A stretch of 11,155 bases of DNA from Eubacterium sp. (lineage in GTDB: Bacteria; Bacillota; Clostridia; Lachnospirales; Lachnospiraceae). Positions 1 to 7,051 of this stretch are shown in pieces. The DNA lies in NCBI GenBank assembly GCA_003520145.1, contig DOVJ01000049.1, forward strand, positions 1 through 11,155, in the 5' to 3' direction. The notes beneath the pieces are model-generated. The model did no database searches, was not told the DNA's origin, and saw only the letters and a program-made list of their open reading frames with translations. Made by a program: the position numbers and the translations under genes. How positions within the stretch are numbered: position 1 is the first letter of the stretch; the number at the start of each line of letters is the position of its first letter.

Positions 1-24
1 CTTGCAGACGATTACAAGATCTAA
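1..24 (+). CDS. Possible 3' end of an upstream gene (partial)
   Basis: The first frame reads seven sense codons (Leu-Ala-Asp-Asp-Tyr-Lys-Ile) and then TAA at 22-24. The stop lies 22 nt before the cysteine synthase start, which is the spacing expected inside this operon. This could be the C-terminal tail of another operon gene cut by the window edge. Seven codons are too few to identify a product, and the frame could be chance. Confidence 0.3.
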   Translation, partial: LADDYKI

Positions 25-46
25 TGATAAAAAGGAGGAAAATGTT

Positions 47-1060
47 ATGGCAATTTATAATTCTATTACAGAGTTGGTTGGAAAGACGCCAATCGTTGAA
101 TTCAAGAGATTAGAGAAGGTACTTGGTTTAAAGGGAAGATTAGCAGGAAAGCTTGAATACTTCAATCCTGCAGGTTCACATAAGGATCGTATCGCATTAG
201 AGATCATAGAGGCGGCAGAAGCACGTGGAGAGATAAGTCCTGATAAGACAACTCTTGTTGAATTCACTAGTGGTAATACTGGAGTGGCTTTAGCAGCATT
301 TGCAGCAGCAAAGGGATATAAGTTCAATATTGGTATTCAGAATGGTGTGTCAGTTGAGAGAAAGAAGCTTCTTGAAGCATATCAGGCTAATGTAGTAGAT
401 GTTCCTGATGAACTTATAGCCGGAGTATTTAACAAGGGAATCGCAGCTTTTGCAGATGTTATTGAATATATGACAAATGGAATAGATGGAGCATATGCAA
501 CCCGTCAGCTTGATAACCCTGATAATATCAATGCACACTATAAGTATACAGGACCTGAGATATGGGAGGATACTGAAGGAAAGATAGATATATTTGTAGG
601 CGGTGTAGGTACCGGTGGTTCTACACATGGCGTAAGCAAGTATCTTAAGGAGAAGAATCCTAATATCAAGGTTATTATAACACAGCCAGATAAGAATGAT
701 GTGCTGAATCCTATTGTTAAAGGTGTTGAGGATGGAGGTTTCCACGGAATTCACGCGGTTCATGATGGTAATTCTATCACACCTATGGCTCCGGCAAACT
801 TCAGTGATGAGCTTACAGATGAGTATGTAACTATTACTTATGCCGAGACACTTAAGGCTATTCATCTTCTTGCAAAGTATGAAGGTATATTCGTCGGTGC
901 ATCATCAGGAGCTTCCCTTGCTGTTGCTATTAAGCAGGCTCTTCGCCCAGAGAATGAGGGTAAGCTTATTGTTCCGCTTCTTCCTGATAATGGTGAGAGA
1001 TACTTATCAGAAGATCTTCAGAGAGTAAGACCTGAAGTAGAAGACGCTATACAATTCTAA
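47..1060 (+). CDS. cysK: Cysteine synthase-like PLP enzyme (fold type II beta-replacement)
   Basis: 337 residues, slightly longer than usual CysK (about 310). The family makes L-cysteine from O-acetylserine and sulfide in the cytosol. Visible motifs are the PLP lysine in NPAGSHKDR (Lys46), the substrate loop TSGNTG (74-79), the phosphate-binding GVGTGGST (186-193), GASSGAS (284-290) and PDNGERYLS (313-321). The ATG at 47 is chosen because AGGAGG at 33-38 lies 8 nt before it; an in-frame TTG at 2 has no such site. It is the first complete gene of the operon, 26 nt before the first nitrogenase-like gene. Odd points: Asn315 stands where the family usually has Ser or Thr next to the PLP ring nitrogen, and the usual HKIQGIG-type region reads HGIHAVHDG (233-241). 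The fold is certain. The exact substrate is not: it could use another thiol or an atypical acceptor. Confidence 0.88.
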   Translation: MAIYNSITELVGKTPIVEFKRLEKVLGLKGRLAGKLEYFNPAGSHKDRIALEIIEAAEARGEISPDKTTLVEFTSGNTGVALAAFAAAKGYKFNIGIQNGVSVERKKLLEAYQANVVDVPDELIAGVFNKGIAAFADVIEYMTNGIDGAYATRQLDNPDNINAHYKYTGPEIWEDTEGKIDIFVGGVGTGGSTHGVSKYLKEKNPNIKVIITQPDKNDVLNPIVKGVEDGGFHGIHAVHDGNSITPMAPANFSDELTDEYVTITYAETLKAIHLLAKYEGIFVGASSGASLAVAIKQALRPENEGKLIVPLLPDNGERYLSEDLQRVRPEVEDAIQF

Positions 1061-1086
1061 CTTAAAAAGAAAGGGTTTTACTGCAA

Positions 1087-2553
1087 ATGGCTATTAACAC
1101 AAGTAATTCTAACGTGGCAACAAGAGAGAATCGTATCGGTTCTATAACAGGCTACGTAGGTTCATTAAAGGATCTGGCTACCCAAAGTGAGTGTGGTACC
1201 TTAAAAGGTTGCTCAAGGTGCTTTTCACAGTCGAGTACATGTCTCTCAAGCTGTGGTCTTGGGCAGCTTTCTGGAATCCGTGATGTAGCAATTATACATC
1301 ATGGACCTGCTGGATGTTCTGTTGCAAGTGCAGGCGCTTATTATATGTCTAAGGTTATGTCTAAAAAAAGAGGCGTGACAAGTGATACTGTATATGTTGG
1401 AACAGACATGAATGAGAATGATACTATATTCGGCTCAACAGAAACTCTTCGCGAGATCATACTTGAGGTGAATAAAAGATATTCACCTAAGGCTATCTTT
1501 GTATCAAGCTCATGTGCAACAGGTATTATCGGCGAGGATATAGACAGTATCGTAGACAGTGTGAGAGATGAGGTTGGTGTACCAATCGTAGCTGTACACT
1601 GTGAGGGCTTTAAGTCGAGAATATGGGCAACTGGATTTGATATAGCAGATCATGCGATACTGCAGGAAATCGTTCAGCCACCAAGAGAAGGCGTTAAGAC
1701 TAACAAGATCAACTTCAAGAATTTCTTCGAGAGTGCAAGACCTGAGATTATCGAGATATTCAAGAACTTTGATCTTGAACCAGTATTCTTGTATTGTAAT
1801 TCTACAATCGAGGAACTGTCACATCTGTCAGAAAGTATCGCTACTACATGTATCTGTGGTACTTTAGGTAATTACCTTGGCAATGGTCTGGAAGAAAAGT
1901 ATGGAGTTCCTTATGTAAGAAGTATCAATCAGTGTGGTATTGCAGGTTTCGAAACATGGCTTCGTGAGATCGGTAAGGTAACAGGAAGAAGCGAGAAGAT
2001 AGAAAAGTATATCGAAGAGCAAAGAGCGATATATATACCTCAGATTGAGGAAGTTAAGAAGGAACTTGAGGGGCTTACAGCGATTCTTGGTATGGGTCCT
2101 GGTTATACATTTGAGGTATCAAGAGTTCTTGAGGAGCTTGGTATCAAGGTTGTATGGGCTCTTGCATGGCACTATGATAAGAAGTATGAGAATGGAGATG
2201 TTCCTCCTTCTATGAAGTATCTTCTTGATAATGACATAGACTTCGAGGCTTCTGTTGCAGATCAGCAGAATTATGAAGTTATGAACATTCTGAATAAATA
2301 TAAGCCTGATATGTACTTATCAAGACATCCTGGTTCTACTGTATGGGCAATCAAGAATGGTACTCCTGCAATCTATGTTGCAGATGAATATATGATATTT
2401 GGTTACAAGCATACTCTTGAATTTGCCAAGACTATACTTGATGCGATTAAAAACAGAAGCTTTGAAGCTAATCTTGCAGCCCGTACAAAGCTGCCATATA
2501 CAGACTGGTGGTATAAGCAGAACGTCGATACATTTCTTGAGGAGGTGAAGTAG
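1087..2553 (+). CDS. Nitrogenase-like alpha subunit 1 (NifD/NifE superfamily, D1)
   Basis: 488 residues, close to NifD length. It is the alpha half of a nitrogenase-like component 1 that should pair with the next gene. By eye alignment to NifD, Cys52, Cys77 (in HHGPAGC) and Cys143 (in SSSCATGIIGEDI) match the three alpha P-cluster ligands with the right 25-residue spacing. Cys257 (in CICGTLGNYL, before EEKYGVPY) matches the FeMo-cofactor ligand Cys275. Trp180 and Phe184 replace the catalytic Gln191 and His195 after the HCEGF motif (171-175), and Tyr85 replaces Arg96. No histidine aligns with the second cofactor ligand His442. The N-terminus has extra cysteines at 36, 42, 45 and 56. Start: AAAGGG at 1070-1075, 11 nt before ATG. 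These losses argue against N2 reduction. A methylthio-alkane-reductase-like or unknown reductase role is inferred. Confidence 0.9.
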   Translation: MAINTSNSNVATRENRIGSITGYVGSLKDLATQSECGTLKGCSRCFSQSSTCLSSCGLGQLSGIRDVAIIHHGPAGCSVASAGAYYMSKVMSKKRGVTSDTVYVGTDMNENDTIFGSTETLREIILEVNKRYSPKAIFVSSSCATGIIGEDIDSIVDSVRDEVGVPIVAVHCEGFKSRIWATGFDIADHAILQEIVQPPREGVKTNKINFKNFFESARPEIIEIFKNFDLEPVFLYCNSTIEELSHLSESIATTCICGTLGNYLGNGLEEKYGVPYVRSINQCGIAGFETWLREIGKVTGRSEKIEKYIEEQRAIYIPQIEEVKKELEGLTAILGMGPGYTFEVSRVLEELGIKVVWALAWHYDKKYENGDVPPSMKYLLDNDIDFEASVADQQNYEVMNILNKYKPDMYLSRHPGSTVWAIKNGTPAIYVADEYMIFGYKHTLEFAKTILDAIKNRSFEANLAARTKLPYTDWWYKQNVDTFLEEVK

Positions 2554-2554
2554 G

Positions 2555-3853
2555 ATGGCAAAATTACTTGATAAACAACGTTATAAGTGCGCACTGGGGG
2601 CGATGCAGACTGTACAGGCGATTAGTAGGGCTCTTCCTATTCTTCACTCAGGACCGGGTTGCGCTCAGAAGCTTTCTGAATCTGTAGGAAGCTCAGGATA
2701 CTTCTCGCCGAATATATTTCCTTGTACAAGTATCAATGAAAAGGATGTTGTGTTTGGTGGAGTTAAGAAGCTTGATTCGACTATCGACAATGCTTTGAAG
2801 GTTATAGATGCAGATCTGTATGTGGTACTGACAGGTTGTATCCCAGAAATCGTAGGAGATGATTCGGGCGAAGTAGTATCAAGATATGAAGATGCAAATA
2901 AGCCTGTTATATATGCACCAACAGCTGGTTTTAAGGGTAATAATTACAAGGGACATGAGCAGGTAGTAGATGCGATCATCGAACAGTACCTTAAGAAGTC
3001 AGACAAGAAGCAGAAGGGACTTGTGAATATATGGGCAGATGTACCATACCAGGATCTGTTCTGGCTTGGAAACTTGCGTGAACTTGAGAAACTTGTCAGT
3101 GAACTTGGTCTTACTCCGAATACTATATTCGGATATAAGCGCGGTATAGAGAATATCAACAAGATTCCAGAAGCAGAATTCAATCTTCTTGTGTCACCTT
3201 GGGTTGGTCTTTCTAATGTAAAGAAGATGGAACGTAAGTTTGGTACACCATATCTTCACTATCCAACTCTTCCTATCGGTGCGACAGAAACAAGCAAGTT
3301 CTTAAGAGAAGTTGGTAAGTTTGCAGGTGTTGATGAAGCTAAGGTTGAAGCTGTTATAAAGGAGCATGAGGATTATTATTATTATCTTATAGAGCGTTAT
3401 GCAGATCTGTTTCTTGAGAACCGTGTTATCAACAAGCAGTTTACAGTAGTAGCTGATGCACAGTATGCTCTTGGTATCGCTAAGTTTCTTGCTAACGATC
3501 TTGGTCTTGTTCCTGCAAAGCAGTTTGTTGTTGATGATACGCCGAAGAATTATAGAGACCAGATCAAGGCAGAATTCGGTAAGCTTAATTATGGTCTTAG
3601 TGCAGAGGTGTCATTTGAGACAGACGGATTTAAGATTCATCAGCAGATAAGAGAGCATGATTATCATGGTTATCCGCTTGTGCTTGGTGGATATTATGAG
3701 AAGGAAGTTACAGAGGAATTAAAGGGTAATTATCTGAATATCGCATATCCTGTACAGGATAAGGTTGTTCTGGATGATTCGTATGTCGGATATTCCGGTG
3801 GTATTCGTCTTATAGAGAATATATATACTGTAGCGGTATCAAGATTCAATTAG
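2555..3853 (+). CDS. Nitrogenase-like beta subunit 1 (NifK/NifN superfamily, K1)
   Basis: 432 residues, about 90 shorter than Azotobacter NifK, mainly because the N-terminal extension is missing: the first cluster cysteine is at 12, not about 70. Cys12, Cys36 (in LHSGPGC) and Cys95 (in TGCIPEIVGDD) match the three beta P-cluster ligands, so a full P-cluster-type site could form with D1. VVFGGVKKLDSTI (65-77) is a typical superfamily segment. It begins 1 nt after the D1 stop, with GGAGGTGA at 2541-2548 inside the end of D1, so the two are probably translated together at equal dose. It is clearly paralogous to K2 (shared VFGGV-K-L, LTGC, GAT-TS-F, VEAVIKE and VVADA segments). The family is certain; the reaction is unknown. 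Confidence 0.9.
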   Translation: MAKLLDKQRYKCALGAMQTVQAISRALPILHSGPGCAQKLSESVGSSGYFSPNIFPCTSINEKDVVFGGVKKLDSTIDNALKVIDADLYVVLTGCIPEIVGDDSGEVVSRYEDANKPVIYAPTAGFKGNNYKGHEQVVDAIIEQYLKKSDKKQKGLVNIWADVPYQDLFWLGNLRELEKLVSELGLTPNTIFGYKRGIENINKIPEAEFNLLVSPWVGLSNVKKMERKFGTPYLHYPTLPIGATETSKFLREVGKFAGVDEAKVEAVIKEHEDYYYYLIERYADLFLENRVINKQFTVVADAQYALGIAKFLANDLGLVPAKQFVVDDTPKNYRDQIKAEFGKLNYGLSAEVSFETDGFKIHQQIREHDYHGYPLVLGGYYEKEVTEELKGNYLNIAYPVQDKVVLDDSYVGYSGGIRLIENIYTVAVSRFN

Positions 3854-3901
3854 TTTCTTTAGTGGAATAAGCGGTGCGAGACTTGAATGTGAGGTGAAGA
3901 G

Positions 3902-4276
3902 ATGGCTTATAGAATAGCGATAGGGTCTTCTGATAAGATACATGTGGATCTAAAATTCGGAGAGGTTAGTAAGTTTTTGATCTATGAAGTTGATTCTGAT
4001 ATAAAGCTTATAGAAGAGCGAATTGTCGAAGAAGGATGCGCTGAAAAGAAGAGCTGCAGTGAAGGCTGTAGTGGTCATGGCGGTGGCTGTGGCGGATCAG
4101 AGGAGGTAATATCGAGAGTTTCCCTGATAGACGATTGTAGGTGTGTTGTTTGTAAAAAGATAGGTTTTCAGGCGCTGAAGCAGTTTGAGAAAAAAGCAAT
4201 CTCTGTGTTTGATGTTGAATGTCTGGTTGAAGAAGCACTTAAAAAAATCACGGATTATTATAAAAGGGTAGGATGA
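3902..4276 (+). CDS. NifX / NifB C-terminal-like iron-sulfur cofactor-binding protein
   Basis: 124 residues, the length of a single dinitrogenase iron-molybdenum cofactor domain (RNase H-like fold), which carries or chaperones nitrogenase cofactor precursors. It opens with a beta strand (RIAIGSSD, 4-11) and the family signature HVDLKFGE (14-21). It ends with the typical IDDC..VVCKKIG (76-88), then ISVFDVECLVEEALKKI (100-116). Between them is an unusual Cys/His/Gly loop, Cys46, Cys52, Cys56, His59 and Cys63 within a Gly-rich run, plus Cys79, Cys81 and Cys84: several possible metal ligands. GAGGTGA at 3891-3897 precedes the ATG. The 48-nt gap before it is the largest inside the operon, and its end overlaps or abuts the D2 start. 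Its position between the two DK pairs suggests it serves one or both. It is not a full NifB: the radical SAM part is absent. Confidence 0.82.
   Translation: MAYRIAIGSSDKIHVDLKFGEVSKFLIYEVDSDIKLIEERIVEEGCAEKKSCSEGCSGHGGGCGGSEEVISRVSLIDDCRCVVCKKIGFQALKQFEKKAISVFDVECLVEEALKKITDYYKRVG
4263..4272 (+). promoter_or_regulatory. Ribosome site deciding the D2 start
   Basis: AAAAGGGTAGG-like sequence at the end of the NifX-like gene. It sits 6 to 10 nt before ATG 4279 but at most 4 nt before ATG 4273. ATG 4273 makes an ATGA overlap with the upstream stop, which would also allow coupled reinitiation. I prefer 4279 on spacing; the difference is two residues. Confidence 0.5.
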
Positions 4277-4278
4277 CT

Positions 4279-5733
4279 ATGGCAAGTGTACAGTATTCGG
4301 GTGTAAGAGAAAGTAAATCTGGAAGATATAATGATTTGGGAACCACAGGAACAGCTGTTGAAGAAAACTTTAAAAAGGGTTGTTTAAAGAGGGCTGACCG
4401 TAGCTTTGCTCAAGGTCTTCAGTGTCAGCAGATAAACAGTATGGCTGCCCTAATGTCTCTAGAGGATTCTGTTTTTATATCGCATTCACCACAGGGCTGT
4501 GTTGGATGTGCAGTTATGGCTGTTGATATGTATCGTGTTGGTCAGATTCACAGAGGTAATAAGATCATCAGGAATCCAAGACTTATAGTGACCAATATTG
4601 ATCAGAAAAGCGTCGTGTTTGGAGGCGAGAATAAGCTTCGTGAGGCTGTGAAAAAAGCTGTTGAACGTTATAACCCGAAGCTTGCATTTGTCTATGCTTC
4701 GTGTGCTTCTGGAATCATAGGTGATGATATCGATGCTATAGCAGCTAGTCTTCAGTCTGAATATCCGGATACTGTTATTGTACCTATCCACTGTGAAGGA
4801 TTTAAGTCGAAGATATGTGCATCAGGTTTTGATGCAGCATTTATCTCAATCAATAAGTACATACTTAAGAAGCAAAAGCTTGAAAAGCAAGATAATCTTA
4901 TAAACTTATTTGCACCGACTACAGTTAGTTATGCGGATCAAAAAGAGATGGAGAGGATGCTTGGTTTGCTTGGAGCTGAGGTTAATTATATACCTTTTTA
5001 CAGCTCGCTTGAGAAAATCAAGAGAATCCCGGCAGCTGTTGCCTCTACATCTATATGTAAAGTATTTGCAGATGAATTCATGAAGACTCTGTGGGAGGAT
5101 TATGAGATTCCTTATTCTCATACTGTTATGCCGATAGGTATCCGTAATACTGATAAGTGGTATCGCGGTATCGCAAAAGTTATCGGTAAGGAAAAGGAAG
5201 TAGAAGAAATCATAGCAAAGGAACATGAAAGGATCGAACCTCTTGTTGCTAAGATAAGAGAGCGCTTGCAGGGAAAGAGAGTGTTTATCTGCGGTGGAAC
5301 GGGTAGATCCTTTGCTGCAGCTGCACTTATCGATGATTTCGGTATGAAGCTTGTTGGTTTAGAGACACCAACATATGATGAAGATGCACAGGTTGATATA
5401 GAGTATCTTAACAACATCCATAAGGACTATGTTGTAGATATCGCTAATATGCAGCCTTTTGAACAGGTGAATCTTGTTAATAAGCTAAGACCAGATGCCT
5501 TTATAGGAGTTCCCGAATGGGCAGCGAAGCTTGGAATTCCGACCACACATGTGTTGGATGGTAAGCGTCCTACGATGGGATATGATGGATTATTATATCT
5601 TGGCAATAAAATTGCGGATCAGCTTGAGAACCCTGGATTTAACAAGAAGATTGCAGAGCATGTAGGTCTTCCTTATAAGGCAAGCTGGTATGAAGAGAAT
5701 GCATTTAAGTATATCACGGAGGGAGGAAACTAA
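4279..5733 (+). CDS. Nitrogenase-like alpha subunit 2 (NifD/NifE superfamily, D2)
   Basis: 484 residues from ATG 4279 (486 from ATG 4273). Cys49, Cys74 (in SHSPQGC) and Cys142 (in ASCASGIIGDDI) match the alpha P-cluster ligands. Cys260, in SICK 20 residues before the end of the DYEIPY-type segment, matches cofactor ligand Cys275. After HCEGF (171-175) Cys180 and Phe184 stand where NifD has Gln191 and His195, and Val82 replaces Arg96. Unlike D1 it keeps an arginine at the Arg359 position (Arg343, in GGTGRSF). It also has His424 (in GIPTTHV), which could align with cofactor ligand His442 if a two-residue gap is allowed. It shares GYDG (432-435) with NifE-like proteins as I recall them. It is a paralogue of D1 (shared HCEGFKS-I, GIIG-DID). 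It could be a second catalytic alpha subunit or a cofactor-assembly scaffold; the sequence alone does not decide. Confidence 0.88.
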   Translation: MASVQYSGVRESKSGRYNDLGTTGTAVEENFKKGCLKRADRSFAQGLQCQQINSMAALMSLEDSVFISHSPQGCVGCAVMAVDMYRVGQIHRGNKIIRNPRLIVTNIDQKSVVFGGENKLREAVKKAVERYNPKLAFVYASCASGIIGDDIDAIAASLQSEYPDTVIVPIHCEGFKSKICASGFDAAFISINKYILKKQKLEKQDNLINLFAPTTVSYADQKEMERMLGLLGAEVNYIPFYSSLEKIKRIPAAVASTSICKVFADEFMKTLWEDYEIPYSHTVMPIGIRNTDKWYRGIAKVIGKEKEVEEIIAKEHERIEPLVAKIRERLQGKRVFICGGTGRSFAAAALIDDFGMKLVGLETPTYDEDAQVDIEYLNNIHKDYVVDIANMQPFEQVNLVNKLRPDAFIGVPEWAAKLGIPTTHVLDGKRPTMGYDGLLYLGNKIADQLENPGFNKKIAEHVGLPYKASWYEENAFKYITEGGN

Positions 5734-5734
5734 T

Positions 5735-7024
5735 ATGTCATCAGTAATGGAGAATCCTAAGGGCGGTTGTGTCCTCGCGGGAATCAATTCTGTGCTTGGT
5801 GCAATAGATAAGGTCTGTCCTGTCTATCATGCAGGTCCTGGTTGTTGTATGCAGACTACTGCTGCAGATCAGGGACAATCAGGGCATAAGAATTCATGCT
5901 TTGTAAGTTCTGTTTCAATCCCTTCGAGCAATATGCTTGAAAAAGAAGTTGTGTTTGGTGGTGTCAATAAGTTAAGAAGTACGATTCAGGGTGCGATCGA
6001 CATCATAGATGCGGATGCGTATTTTGTCCTTACCGGTTGTACTGCCGGTATCATCGGTGATGATGTGGTAAGTGTTGCCAATGAATTCTCGGCAAAGGGT
6101 CATCCTGTATATGCAATCGACACTCCAGGGTTTAGTGGCGACAGCAATATGGGTTATGAGATCGTGTGGAATGCACTGATAGATCAGGTGATTGAAGAGG
6201 GTGTGCCAAAGGATGATAAACTTGTGAATATATTTGGCATCATTCCTTATCATGATCCTTTTTGGAGCGGTACTCTTGAGGAGATAGACAGAATACTCTC
6301 TAAGCTTGGACTTAAGGTGAATACCTTCTTTACCAAGCATCAGAATATAGAGGATATAAAAAAATGTTCTGGCGCCGCTCTCAATATTATCGTGAATCCA
6401 TGGTTATTTAAGGGTCCATCACAAAAATTCGAGACTAAGTTCGGTGTTAAGAGCTTACGTATACCAGGGCTTTTTGTAGGAGCAACAGATACTTCACGAT
6501 TTGTGCGTTTGGTAGGAACGGCTCTTGGACTTGATGAAGCACTTGTTGAAGCGGTGATAAAGGAAGAAGAGGATTATGTGTACCATTATCTTGGACAGGC
6601 AATCGGTGTTGTGAGCTGGAAGCGATTTGCTGTTGTTGCGGATGCTAATAATGCAGTTGGCTATACCAGATATCTTGCGAACGATTATAGTTTTTCTCCT
6701 GTTCTTGTAATAGTATCAGAACCTATTTTCAGACCTGCTGATAAGGAAAGGATAATCAAGGAGATACAGGATCTTGAGTATGCTAGACCTCCTAAGGTGT
6801 TATTCTTGACAGATCAGTATGAGATTAACAAGGCGATAAGAGAGGAAGAAGAAGAGATATCCTTGCTTGTAGGAAGCAGCAATGAACGTGAGATCGCTCT
6901 TGAGAAGGATATTCAGTTCATACTTGGAGCTTTCCCGGTGAATGAGAGACTTATATTCAACAGGACATATGCAGGTTATCGTGGAAGCTTAACATTTACA
7001 GAAGATATATACGATAATAACTAA
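5735..7024 (+). CDS. Nitrogenase-like beta subunit 2 (NifK/NifN superfamily, K2)
   Basis: 429 residues, short like K1. Cys12 (in GGCVLAG), Cys37 (in HAGPGCC) and Cys102 (in LTGCTAGIIGDD) match the beta P-cluster ligands; Cys28 and Cys38 are extra. Keeping all three differs from NifN of the NifEN scaffold, which supplies only one cysteine to its [4Fe-4S] cluster, so K2 is not a plain NifN. ATG 5735 is chosen because GGAGGGAGG at 5718-5726 lies 8 nt upstream and it starts 1 nt after the D2 stop. An in-frame ATG at 5690 lies inside D2, lacks a site, and would add 15 non-family residues. The matching arrangement to D1-K1 (1 nt gap, same order, similar sizes) points to duplication of a whole DK unit followed by divergence. 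Confidence 0.88.
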   Translation: MSSVMENPKGGCVLAGINSVLGAIDKVCPVYHAGPGCCMQTTAADQGQSGHKNSCFVSSVSIPSSNMLEKEVVFGGVNKLRSTIQGAIDIIDADAYFVLTGCTAGIIGDDVVSVANEFSAKGHPVYAIDTPGFSGDSNMGYEIVWNALIDQVIEEGVPKDDKLVNIFGIIPYHDPFWSGTLEEIDRILSKLGLKVNTFFTKHQNIEDIKKCSGAALNIIVNPWLFKGPSQKFETKFGVKSLRIPGLFVGATDTSRFVRLVGTALGLDEALVEAVIKEEEDYVYHYLGQAIGVVSWKRFAVVADANNAVGYTRYLANDYSFSPVLVIVSEPIFRPADKERIIKEIQDLEYARPPKVLFLTDQYEINKAIREEEEEISLLVGSSNEREIALEKDIQFILGAFPVNERLIFNRTYAGYRGSLTFTEDIYDNN

Positions 7025-7051
7025 TCGTAATATGCGGAAAGTTGTGGTAAT

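Noticed and set aside
2..46. TTG start at 2 for the cysteine synthase-like gene
   Set aside because: ATG 47 has a near-perfect AGGAGG, and the added residues do not resemble the family N-terminus.
350..865. 171-codon open frame on the minus strand inside the cysteine synthase-like gene
   Set aside because: Antisense shadow, Ile/Cys-rich translation, no ribosome site.
5690..5734. Longer K2 start at ATG 5690
   Set aside because: It lies in the D2 coding end without a ribosome site; ATG 5735 has GGAGGGAGG at good distance.
1087..7024. Annotating the DK pairs as molybdenum nitrogenase or NifDK plus NifEN
   Set aside because: Key N2-reduction residues are replaced in both alpha subunits, both beta subunits keep all P-cluster cysteines unlike NifN, and no nifH, nifB, homocitrate or molybdenum genes are in the window.
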